Positions 14,401-25,000 of a stretch of 64,000 bases of DNA are shown piece after piece. Origin of the DNA: Luscinia megarhynchos (Eukaryota; Chordata; Aves; Passeriformes; Turdidae). The notes beneath the pieces are model-generated. The model saw only the letters and a list, made by a program, of their open reading frames with translations. It did not search any database and was not told where the DNA came from. The stretch covers positions 81,040,905 through 81,104,904 of the forward strand of contig JAPFBE010000002.1 of assembly GCA_034336665.1 (NCBI GenBank), read 5' to 3'. Position 1 is the first letter of the stretch. Each line of letters begins with the position of its first letter. The position numbers were made by a program, and so were the translations under genes.

Positions 14401-17400
14401 TTCAGCTTGTTCACAGGTCACATTTTGGATGTTTTCTGTTGACAGCTGAAGCAATCCACACAGTCAGTTTGATTTAATAAAAGTAACAAAAGAATTAACT
14501 ACAGAATTGAAGAAGGGAAGTAAAACTGAAAACAAGGCTTGCACAAGGTTAGCTTCTTGTATCTTTATTACAGGAAAGTCTAAATTAAAAAGATGATTAC
14601 TACTGACAGCAGTGAACTAGTGAACTGAAGCCAGCTGATAACCCTCTCTGCAAACATGGTCTCTTCCATCCCATAAAGGGCTTTCGCTCCAGACAAAGCT
14701 AGACAAATAAAGATACCTTGGAAATGACAATTGCACAAGTGAGATAGGGGATAGTGTGCTGTAAGCAATAAAGATGGAAAAAATGGAAAGAAGTTCCATG
14801 GAAGACGTGTGTTTTATGAGCAGAATCCTCAGTGCATATGAAATGGGGTAAATCTCAAGCCTAGGTGAAGTGTAACAGAGCTATAGAGTAGAGGGCAGAA
14901 GATGAAATGACAAGGAGGGGCAGAGTTAGGAACAATGCAGTGGCAGTGAGAGTAAATTTCTGTTGGTGCTACCTGGCACAGCTTCCCAGTTCAGGCCCTT
15001 GGGGTCAGATGAAGCACTAGTGCCAGGGCAGGGCAAGAAAGCACACTGGGAATAAAGCAACAAGTGCCTGGCTTCACCCACAGGAGGTGAAGCCTGTGGC
15101 CTCATATCCTTATGTTACTTCAGATTTAAAAACTGATTTGCAGTTAAGATTACTTTCTTGGCTTAAAAATACATATATAAAGTATTCCTAATTGCTCTAC
15201 TGGAGCATAGCTTGTTTCTTGGAGGAAGACACAAGTTTTCAAAATATACCTTTGAATTTCAGAACATACATAATGGCCTGAAGTTTCTGCAAACCTATTG
15301 TCCTTTGGGTAGAATGACTCAGAATGGCCAATATGAAATCCCCAGGGCTCTGGAAAGCCTGAAAATGCCATGAGTAGACATCTCCTCAGTTTTACTGCCA
15401 GACCATCTTTTAACTCTCCCAAGCATTTGTTCCATCTCCAGAAGCTTTCTGGGGGACCAAGTTAAGCCAAGGCCAATAGTTCCTCCAATTAGTGTTAAAT
15501 TTCACACTAAAAAGTTGGACAAAATGACAAAGTTTTTAACTAAACAAACTGTTCTCACTAGAAATTGAGCTTCTCACTTTGCAAAACAGAGAGCATAACT
15601 CTAAAAACCAAAGAGAATTGACATTTTTAAAACTGACAAATTCACCTACTATCAAAGTAATGGTGCTCAGTGGGGAAGCACACCTCTGAGAGACAGGTAG
15701 TGTGATCTACCCTTCTTCTACCACCAGGACCAAGCAAACATGTCACTAAGTCAGTGCAACAAATAAAACCAGAACTGCTGGTATATTAAATACCAATCTG
15801 ATGACAAATGACAAACACCAGAATTCCTTAAATCAGACTTATTTCAACTTGATCTCACTGGAGGCCTTGCTTGCTATTCCTAAACATCCTTTTGGCACAG
15901 GAGTGCATAGAGTAAGGACACCCACATGCTCATTATCTGTGCACATTTGCAGGCTGTAGTTCTAGTAAACATTAGACTAAAAAAAAAAGTTCCTTGAACT
16001 TTGAAATAAAGAATAAAGCTTTGACTTCTGTAGTAATTAAAAACTTGGGAGAATGGCCTTTAGTTCAAGTCCTGTGTTCACCACTGGTGTTCAGTGACTG
16101 ACACAAGGGTTCAAGCCAATACCATAAATGGGAAAACCACCAGTTCTGCAAGGAATACATCTGGCAGGACTGTACAGTCCACATGCAAGCTGTCATAACT
16201 TTCAGTAGGATACTTCATTATTCTTCACGTCCTCTACAGAAACTGGTCTTGCCAGCTGAAACCTATTGATATCTACACACTTCATTTTTGTCTGAAAATA
16301 TCTGCAGCCAAGCAAACCAAGCCAGATGTTCAGCTTGCAGTGAGACAACAATATGAGGATGAACATATGGCATTTCAATCTTACATCCTAGCAAAAATTA
16401 CTCTATTACCTAGTTTGCAGCATGCACACTTCATTAAGCCAGACAGCCTTTTAAACATTACTATTTCACACCCCTGCAAGGCTATGTCAGCTTTTACTTT
16501 TAGAAAACTTACCTGCCAGAGTATTTCTTTGAAAAAGCACTCATACTAAGAAACTTGGCTCATTAAGGAATTCATATTCTACAGATCAAAACAAATTTAC
16601 TGTGATCTTCTTCTTGCTTTGCATTAAGAGAATGTTATCTGTTCTTTATTTTTTGGCAAAGGAAAATGAGACATTATTGCATATACTTGATCCTTCATCT
16701 GGATTCCCGCCTTCTGATATTTAGATAAACATAACTTAATACACCAGAAATATTTAATGTTTTACAAAGAGCTTCTGTTCATATTTGGTAAAACTTCTTT
16801 TGCTAACCTATGTGCAGAGGGATCCTTGTATAAGAGGAACCAGTTCAGCTTCCACATGAGCAGCTGGTAATGCAGGCACACATTCAAACACGCAGTTGTC
16901 TGAAATAGCAGCGCTGTAGATGTTGAAAGTCAAGAAGGGCCAGCTCAGGTTGCAGGGCTGCATGCCCACCCCTGTGGCATGGTGTAATCACAAGCCAGTG
17001 AAATCCTTCTCCTGCTAGGAAACTATTACTGGTCACTCCTTGCACTGCTTACAAGCACTGGGATTGGCCTTTAAGCAGTGATTCATGAAGGTATCACACT
17101 GCTCTCCCTGCCGTGCTGCTGTCTTGGCTCACTGCAGTCACTTCCCTCCTAGTTTCTGCAAACCATACATAGCACACAATAAATTCTGTTCCAAATGTCT
17201 CTCTCCCCGTTTTTTCCTTATCCAGAAGGTAGTTTAAAATCACAAATGGAAAGAATGTGTCTGCTTGAAGCCATGGTTATAACTGGTTCACACTCTGGCT
17301 TCATAAGATACTCTAATTTGTTGCTTTTTAGTTATGGCAATTTCCAGTAGATTCTCAGTTCCTTTGGCATTAATGAAGAACAACAGTTTTGTCTCATCCC

Positions 17401-17744
17401 AGTAATTAGGAAATACTAGTTGCTCAATGCTCAGTTACAAGAGTGAATTGCAAACTATAAATGCCTACAGCAGAGACACATTTTTCAGGGTTCTGCACAC
17501 GCAGACTGCTCAGCTGCAAAACCAGAGCACTCCTGCTTTGCGTACGAGCACAGACACATCTGATCACTGTCAGTCGGGGACTTCTAGTGTGCATCTCAGA
17601 TTTCTCTGGCAGCATGACCCTGGGAACACTTCACTTCCCAGAAATAAATAGCAAAGAACTACCAATTAGTTGCATTTGTTTCCTAATACTGTATGTTTTA
17701 AAAGCGTTCTCTCCTTGAAGCGTTTGTTAAGTGCAGTACAAAAA
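5441..17744. other. Intergenic DNA, no gene recognised
   Basis: About 12 kb without a recognisable exon, RNA gene or well-preserved transposon. Open frames are short and shadow each other across frames. A GC-richer island at about 13845-14390 is listed separately. Short A-, T- and AT-runs (for example 8177-8190 and 11925-11935) are the only other features. Confidence 0.55.
13845..14390. other. GC-richer segment open in several frames, unidentified
   Basis: This 0.5-kb stretch is clearly richer in G+C than its surroundings and is open in several frames on both strands, including 183 codons on the minus strand (13805-14356). No frame shows a recognised domain, splice sites in a sensible context or compositional bias typical of coding DNA. 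It may be an old repeat or an exon of an unknown non-coding transcript. Being open in several frames follows from GC content and few TA dinucleotides, so I do not call a gene. Confidence 0.35.
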
Positions 17745-17884
17745 TGCCAGGCAACACAGAATTCAGCTGAAGTACTTAAATATGATTAAGATAACAGGCA
17801 CACCATAATACTCTGCAAGTGCACATCCAGAATTATCCCTGTTGTCACCAGAAATTAATTTAATAACAATACAGATTCAGGATT
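17745..17884 (+). repeat. Inverted repeat, left arm (~140 bp)
   Basis: The reverse complement of this segment matches 19073-19215 at about 87% by hand alignment, roughly 17 mismatches and one 2-base gap. Shared blocks include TGCCAGGCAACACA at the outer end, TTAAATATGATTAAGATAAC in the middle and CACCAGAAATTAATTT near the inner end. Most differences are C/T or A/G. The family is not recognised. It may be two oppositely inserted copies of one repeat, or the arms of one large inverted repeat. Confidence 0.85.
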
Positions 17885-19072
17885 TATGATTCAACAGTAT
17901 TTCACCACTCAGAGTTCAGAGAGAAGTGCAGGTTATGAAACTGTGCAATGACATTTGAATTCCAGAAATCTGCAACACCATAGAAGAAAAGTGCAGGAAC
18001 AACCAGCAATGCTTTTTGTAACACTTTGGATCACTGAGGAAATGTTACAAAGGGTATCACAAGTAACCAATCTACAATGATTAACGTTGAAATGTAAAAA
18101 AAAAGAACAATGAAGGAAGGAAAAGCATTTGGGCCTAATTCTTCATCACTGAAGACTTATTTTAACCACCAATTCCAATATGAATTTAATAAAGAGCTGA
18201 CTTCAGAAAGAGGAACAACTTTAGAAACCAGCCAATTTGTGTGTCAGCTGAGGAAGCTATCTGTTCTGTTAAACATTAGCTTGGAGTAACATTTAAATAT
18301 GTGCTAGGCTTTTGAAAATCCTGAATCTGACACTAGCCAATATTACCCTTTTTCTGAGTTTTCAGGGAAGTCATAATTTGCAATTTCTACTTCTGAATAA
18401 ATTACTTAATTCGCATTTCTCTAAGTAATTATGACCAAATATATTTTGACTGAAAAAAGAGCTACCTAGCTGACTGGCCAGAGCTGATGATTTTTACTTA
18501 TTTAAGTTATTAAAACAGCCTTAGGTATCCACTGATTCATGGTAAAATCAAACTCCCCATCAGCTGCAGACCCAGAAACTATCAAGATCTTATGTTTCAA
18601 TACTTCAAAGTGAAACCATGATCTTTCTCTCACATGAAAAGCCTCACAGTGCCAGATCACATCCGGTAATTAATTACCTGTTGTACCGTGGCAGCCAGAA
18701 ACAATATCTGCTCATGACAGTCACCCAACAGAATATCCCCTTCTACAAAGCAAATTACCAAAATGAGTGAAAACAGAGCCCTTGAAGACAGAGATAATGG
18801 TTTGTGAACAATTACTGTGAGGTGAGATAGGTGTGATCTTGCCATGGGATAGATGTGAGCACCATTTCAGCCCACTGCAGAGGAACCTGTGTCTATCCTC
18901 TTTACACTCCAGTTTGCCTTGCACTATCTTGTCCACCAAGTTGTTTCCTGTCACTAGAAAAAGAAATCTCTTCATAGCTGTTTGTTTTCCCTCTCAATTC
19001 CTTATTCCATTTGAGCTCATTAGTCTAAGAACAGCTTGAGACAACAATCTGTTTTGGATTTGAAGAGTGACT

Positions 19073-19215
19073 AATCTTGAATCTGTATTAACATTATGAA
19101 ATTAATTTCTGGTGATAGCAGGGATAATTCTGTACCTGCACTTGCAGGATAGCATGATGCACCTGTTATCTTAATCATATTTAAGCACTTCAGCTGAATT
19201 TTGTGTTGCCTGGCA
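19073..19215 (-). repeat. Inverted repeat, right arm (~140 bp)
   Basis: Partner of 17745-17884 in opposite orientation, separated by about 1.19 kb. The match starts abruptly at TGCCAGGCAAC on the outer side, with only weak similarity beyond it, and fades inside of AATACAGATTCA. The arms lie roughly 1-2.5 kb downstream of the likely end of ANKRD46, so a read-through minus-strand transcript could fold into a long imperfect hairpin. Confidence 0.85.
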
Positions 19216-20310
19216 CAAAAGTGAGTACCTGGATCAAGGTACCGAGACACCACTGCAATAACAAAGAAAAGAAATCTTATTTACCTACAGCAATCTAAGA
19301 TCTATAAAAGCCTTTATATTGATATAGTAGAAACCCCTATGACAAGTAAGCTAGAGTTACAGAGGTAAATTCATTCTTTAGAAGCTGCCTTTGAAAAGGT
19401 AAACATTAGTGTTTGTAGATACATTGAAAGGCACAGCAGGCCTCTTTCAGTAACAGAGGTATATGCAGAGAAAACTCCACTTTTATCAGACATTTATCAT
19501 GTCCCTATTTCAAGGAGCAGTACTCATTACACAGTGAAGTTAAAACATTGCTTTGGATTTGGATTTTTCTGGTTTAAAACATGAAGTATCATAATTTCAA
19601 ACACAGTTTTTCAAACCTTTTCAATATGCAGTTCCTGCATGTCTGCTTATGCATGCAGCGAAATAGGAAAGGCTACTTAAGGCTCAAGCTTTATTTTCTT
19701 GGTTATGTTTTGTACCCCTTCATAGGCCATCTCAGATTTTGAGATGCCTCCAGACCACATGCTCAATACCTGAAGTCTCAGAGAAGAGAGACAGCCAGAC
19801 AGCAATTTTAATTCAGCAACACTACTGAAAACAAAGCAGGCAAATCTGAAGAACCTGTGCTCTAAAATCTTGTTTATAGCAGCTGCATGGTTGCCATATT
19901 TGTGTAGGGAAGTTCCTCACTTCTGAAATATTCAACACATAGCAAACTTAGTAAAATGGGGTAGCATCCTTACTGCTGCACTAATGTAATAATAAACCAA
20001 AACATATTTACTATATGTATTTATTTGTGGCATTCACCCATACTGAGAATACAATTACAAATTATGCAGATAATACATACTGAAAGACAACGTTGTTAAT
20101 CAAGATGCATGTTATTATTAAGAGAAATGTACTTATTTAGACAAGTAAATGTAATTTAGGTATATGATGAGTTTATATCTATCTGTTCATGAACAATGGT
20201 ACCATAAGTGAAATACACAGAAGAGGAATATGTTCTCATTTTTGTTTTTTTAAGATGTTTTCTTTTCTGCAGCATTGTGCTGCTAGAAAACTACTGTGTC
20301 ATTAAAGTCT
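19216..20310. other. Intergenic DNA between inverted repeat and ANKRD46 3' end
   Basis: AT-rich DNA without recognised gene or transposon. It is probably downstream flank of ANKRD46, unless a distal polyadenylation site near 20014-20019 is used. Confidence 0.45.
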
Positions 20311-20332
20311 AACTTAAGAATTGTGATCAAGA

Positions 20333-20338
20333 TTTATT
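20333..20338 (-). promoter_or_regulatory. Candidate distal poly(A) signal of ANKRD46
   Basis: AATAAA on the minus strand, about 1.48 kb past the ANKRD46 stop codon. This distance would give a 3' UTR of plausible length. The transcript end itself is not visible in genomic sequence; the choice among signals is inference. Confidence 0.4.
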
Positions 20339-20816
20339 CAGATGCAATTTAGAATGGGGTCCAGCTCCAGCAAAACCCATGTCACACATCAAAACAAAAA
20401 CAACAATCCCCTTCATTCAAACCAATTAACAATAAAAATATACATGGTACCAGAACCGAACCATGTAGGTTACATTTAAATGTACAATAAATGTTATATG
20501 TTATTTAACAACAACTGAGGAATGGCTAATTTAAAAAATAAAAAATTGATTCCTTAGGCTCACAGAATTCATTTTGTTTGGGATTTTCAAGGTAATGACA
20601 AAAGAGAATTAGATGTCTAATAAGCATGGGGAGAGAGAATCCACTTTCTTCGAAAACCTCCAACTTACTATGCAATACCTTTCCAGCCTTCATAAAGGAA
20701 TATCTAATGGATTCGTACCACTGGGTGATTTAGAACAAAGGGTTTCACAGCAAAGTACAGAATGGATCAAGATTTAATTTCATACAATCTTCCTAAATAT
20801 CAGTATTTTAAATACC

Positions 20817-20822
20817 TTTATT
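20817..20822 (-). promoter_or_regulatory. Candidate middle poly(A) signal of ANKRD46
   Basis: AATAAA on the minus strand about 1.0 kb past the stop codon. It is one of three such hexamers in the presumed 3' UTR, and usage is unknown. Confidence 0.3.
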
Positions 20823-21150
20823 CTGCATACTCAGGAAATAATTCATAAGCCTGTAGGTTCTGTCTGAAAGCAAGTGAAATGGAAAACAATTCCAGAAAGA
20901 AATTCTATTCAATCAAGTTCTCTCCACAAACATGAAAATGCAATTACATGGTTCAGTCTGATCCTTATGGGAGGAAGAAAAAGTTATCCTTCATGATATA
21001 TTTTACAATGACCTTACAGAATTATTACATCCATGGCAGAACACTTAAATCACTTTTTAATTACCCTTACAAAGAAAGGTTTGCTTAGCAACATTTCAAC
21101 AAAAATGCAAAATTTTCAGCCCAAGGCTCTTCCAAAGCACAACAAATAGT

Positions 21151-21156
21151 TTTATT
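21151..21156 (-). promoter_or_regulatory. Candidate proximal poly(A) signal of ANKRD46
   Basis: AATAAA on the minus strand about 0.66 kb past the stop codon. With the signals at 20817-20822 and 20333-20338 it could allow alternative 3' UTR lengths. Usage is unknown. Confidence 0.3.
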
Positions 21157-21817
21157 CTACAAAATTTACTTCAGGCAAGTATTAACAACATTAAATTCAT
21201 CTGGGAAAGACACACTACATTAACCTAATAAATAAAGGAGTGATCTATACATCAGAGACACAGTAAAACTTGAACTATTTCTCATTCTTTAGATAAACGA
21301 GTAGATAGGAAACTATGGAGAGGCATTAAAATAACTATGGAGTTGCAGCTTAACACCATCAATATATCAGAATGTGTTATTACATTATTGAGATTTCTTG
21401 AGGAGGACTTTTAAGAGTATTTTTCTTTCAACTGAAGCACTTATAAAAAATCCAACAATAGATTTTCCTCTCTTCATAGGAAGAAGAAACCAAATTTGGT
21501 TCTGTACTAGGATATATTTTCATACACAGGAATTTAATATTCATAATGAAAGGCCATTTCTAATCACAATAGTTTTGTCAGAGAGGACTATCTTTATATC
21601 TTGCTTGCAAGTCAAGCTAAGTCAGAGGTAGCTTAGGAATGCTTTAGAATTTAGTGTTTTACTTGAAGTTAATTAATTCCTCTTTCAAAGGGGTTAATAG
21701 TAAGTACAAAAGGCAAACAGTATATACAGCTGCCACTGTCTGCACCAAGAGAATAATTCCAAAAAATAAGATTAGATTAGAACAGGGAAAAGGGCATTGT
21801 ACTTCTTAGCATGTGCT

Positions 21818-22034
21818 TCAGTGCACCAGCTCAGGCTGGTTTTCTACAAAAGGGAGCACCCCACTAACATAATATGCTATTCCAAGGGACAGAAGAGCAA
21901 TGACAATGATGAGGAGCAGCACCCTCCAGAAGCCCAGGTCTTCCACAAACTCTTGCCACGTCGTGCGGAAACTGGAAAGAACTCCTTCACCTTGCTGTAG
22001 GTTTGGATTAAGAAGGGAATGGCTTTCCATTGCA
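21818..22034 (-). CDS. ANKRD46: ANKRD46 last coding exon (membrane segment)
   Basis: The acceptor is TTCTGTAG|TGCAATGG at 22034. It encodes residues 158-228, with the hydrophobic segment near the C-terminus, and ends at TGA 21820-21818. The open frame begins with an internal Met that is not the true start, because the exon joins in phase to the previous one. Confidence 0.95.
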
Positions 22035-25000
22035 CTACAGAAGATTAAAGTTAAAAATACATCAGAGAAAAAGAATGCACCTTTAAGTATGACAGTAATC
22101 CTACTAAGGGCATCTGAAACACTCCAGATTAAAAATTAAACTCCCTTACTGATTTATAGTATAGCATTGCTTCTGTTAAATCAAGACAAAATCAGATCAG
22201 GGAAAACACTCCTAATTATAAACTCATTTTAGCTGAAACTCATTTTATCAACCTGTGCAAAGATAATGATATTTGTGTATGTATAACTGCACTGAATTTT
22301 CAGGCTTGCTACCCAGAAGCCATCAAAGGTCAGTCCCCATAATTCCTACTAAATATGGCTTAGTAAAATACAATGAAGCATAAGTTAAGACCTCAAGAGG
22401 CACATATTATTTGTTAATAAAACAAATCATGACTAAAAATAAACTCTGATTAATGAAGTGGAAAGTTTAACCAATATTAGTTGAGATGCTGAATTCTGAA
22501 GTGACCTGTACTACTCTCCTGGATGTCTTTGTTACACGCCTCTTCTCTAGCACAAAAAAAATCACAGTAAACAATAACTTTGGATAAAAAGTTCAGAAAC
22601 TTTCTGAACAAGCTGGCATTTCTGTGTTTTCTGCCATATGGTGTTCAGTGACTGCTTTGATGTTTTAGGATTCTACTACCAATCCATCAGGCCCCCTTAA
22701 ACTGTCAGACTACAAATTAGGGAGTGGAATTCTCACTTTTAATGAAAAACAAATATAAAATCTGAGAGAGGCACTCTTCTTGACAACTGATCATCTTTAG
22801 AAAAAGATATAAGTTGTCTCAAAATCCAGCATGGCTTCTTGTGGAATTCTCCCAATTTTGCTGGTTTCACAATTGTAACAGGAAACTATCTGTTGCTTAT
22901 GAAAAACCCCATGAAGAATAGGAAAGCTTTTGCATAGCTTGACTGTTCACTTAAAATTTTGGCCATCTGCACAGTCTTACTACTTCTCACTTGAGTGAAA
23001 TTATGTACATGGGTGTTTACAGGATCAGGCCCTGACAACCACAGAAAGGAAATGGTGGAATCAACCACATACTTGATGTCAACAGCAGAATGTAAGCAAA
23101 AAAACCTATTTTTTTCCTCCCTTTTAAATGCTTTCTGTTACCATATTCCTATATATGTCTTACAGGACTAGTAATAAATTTTTTTAAATATCAAAGAAAA
23201 GCAATTTCCAAATCAAAACTAATTGTACAAATGTTGCTGTTCTTCATGACAGAAATAAATTGATGTTATCAGAAAAAAGTCTCATTCAGGAAGTTCTCTT
23301 CTAAGATTACACCATGGGAAACCTTCACACTATTCATATGGTATTTTTTCTCAGGAAGTACAACCACTGAAGAACAATTAGCCTAAACTCCCACAGCTTG
23401 CTCAAGTATTGCAGCATCATGTGCACAAGATTTCAGGAACTGCCTATTAAACAGCCTGTATTTTGGTTTTTTAAATATTTACCATGCTGTAAAGCTATTT
23501 TAGCTTACCCATAGCTGCAGGATTTAGTCATCTTCCTTGCTTATTATGATTTCCCAAGCAAAACAAAGGGTTTAGTAAAAGACAGCCCTTTGTGCAGAAC
23601 AGAATTTCTTACTCAGTAAGTTAGTAAGTAGTAACTAGTTAATACATAACCACAGAGAGGTTAAATAAAGGTGCAATGCAATTTAAGTGGAAAGGTCACA
23701 CGCTCACTCATTAAAAAGGGTACATAGAAAACATTTTTACTATTTTATATTACGACCCAATTAAAATCAATGTTATTCACGACTTTTTTTCTTATTACAA
23801 ATTACATCTGCATAAAAACTGGCAATGCAGCAACATGTCCTCAGAAGAGTTTGTGCCACACAGCCCAGACAAATGTGTGTCCAGCAGCAGCTGGGAGCTT
23901 ACATTTGGACAGGCTTGTGGCACAGCCCCAGGTCCAGCTGGGCTGTGCAGAAGGACAGATGTCTGTGTGAGGCAAGGACAGAGGGAGCTCTGCCTCCTGG
24001 CAGCAGGGCTGCTCCTCACACACAGCAGGGCAAAGCAAGCAAAACCAAACTTGACTTGGGAGCAGAGCCCTGGCCCCTGCCTCCTGAGCAGCAGCAGCTG
24101 TGTGTAACAAGGAGCAGAAAAATGAACTCGGAGACTGTTTTTAGAGAGAGTGCTATTTCTCCATAGGTTCATATGTAATGTAAAAGTTCAGAGGGCAGGG
24201 GACAGAAGACATTAATCTAAGTGTCTCTAAAATGTGAAAATAATACAAAGAGGGATAAGTGAAACTGTGGAGGTCTGAAAAGCCAATTGGTAAAGATATT
24301 ATTTCTTTACAAAGCAAACAGCACACAAGCTCATTTGCATTGGCTCCTGTAGGCATCTGCTATTTGTTACTTTAAAAATAATGTATTTCAGACATTTTAA
24401 ACACGTTCCCAAACAAGCTGGGTAATGCACTGCTTATGTCTCTGTGCCTGTCCCCAAGGAGAGTTGCAGACTTCCTGGCCAAAGCAAACAATATAACATT
24501 TATGAAGGTCAAATAACAGAAAGGGAGCTATGTTTGTTAAAGGGACACCATCAAATCAAAAATCAAAATTTAAATGGGGATGAGCTGTTCATCCACATGT
24601 TTAAACAAAATCAGCCTAAGTGCATTTCTGTGTGGCAAGAAACTTTCAATAAAAGATACTGAAGTCAGAAAGGTAATATGCATTAATTCTTACAATGTAT
24701 AACCACACAATTTTGAAAATAAAATTAATCTTCTGTTTCAGGGCTTACAACAGCCTCTCTGACAGGTGAGGTCACCCAAGGTACAAGAAAAAACTTCATG
24801 TCTGCTCACTGGGAGTACTAGATATTATTTCTGCAGTTTTGTTGGTTTCACCTTTTCTGTTTACTCTGCTTAGATCCAATTCCATCTATACAGCTTCTTT
24901 TCTGTTCACAGTGCAGCCTGTCTGTTTTTTCACATAAACCAAGCCACAGTTATATGACAAAACTGCCTGTCGTTTGTGATATAATGTTCCAGTAGTCATA

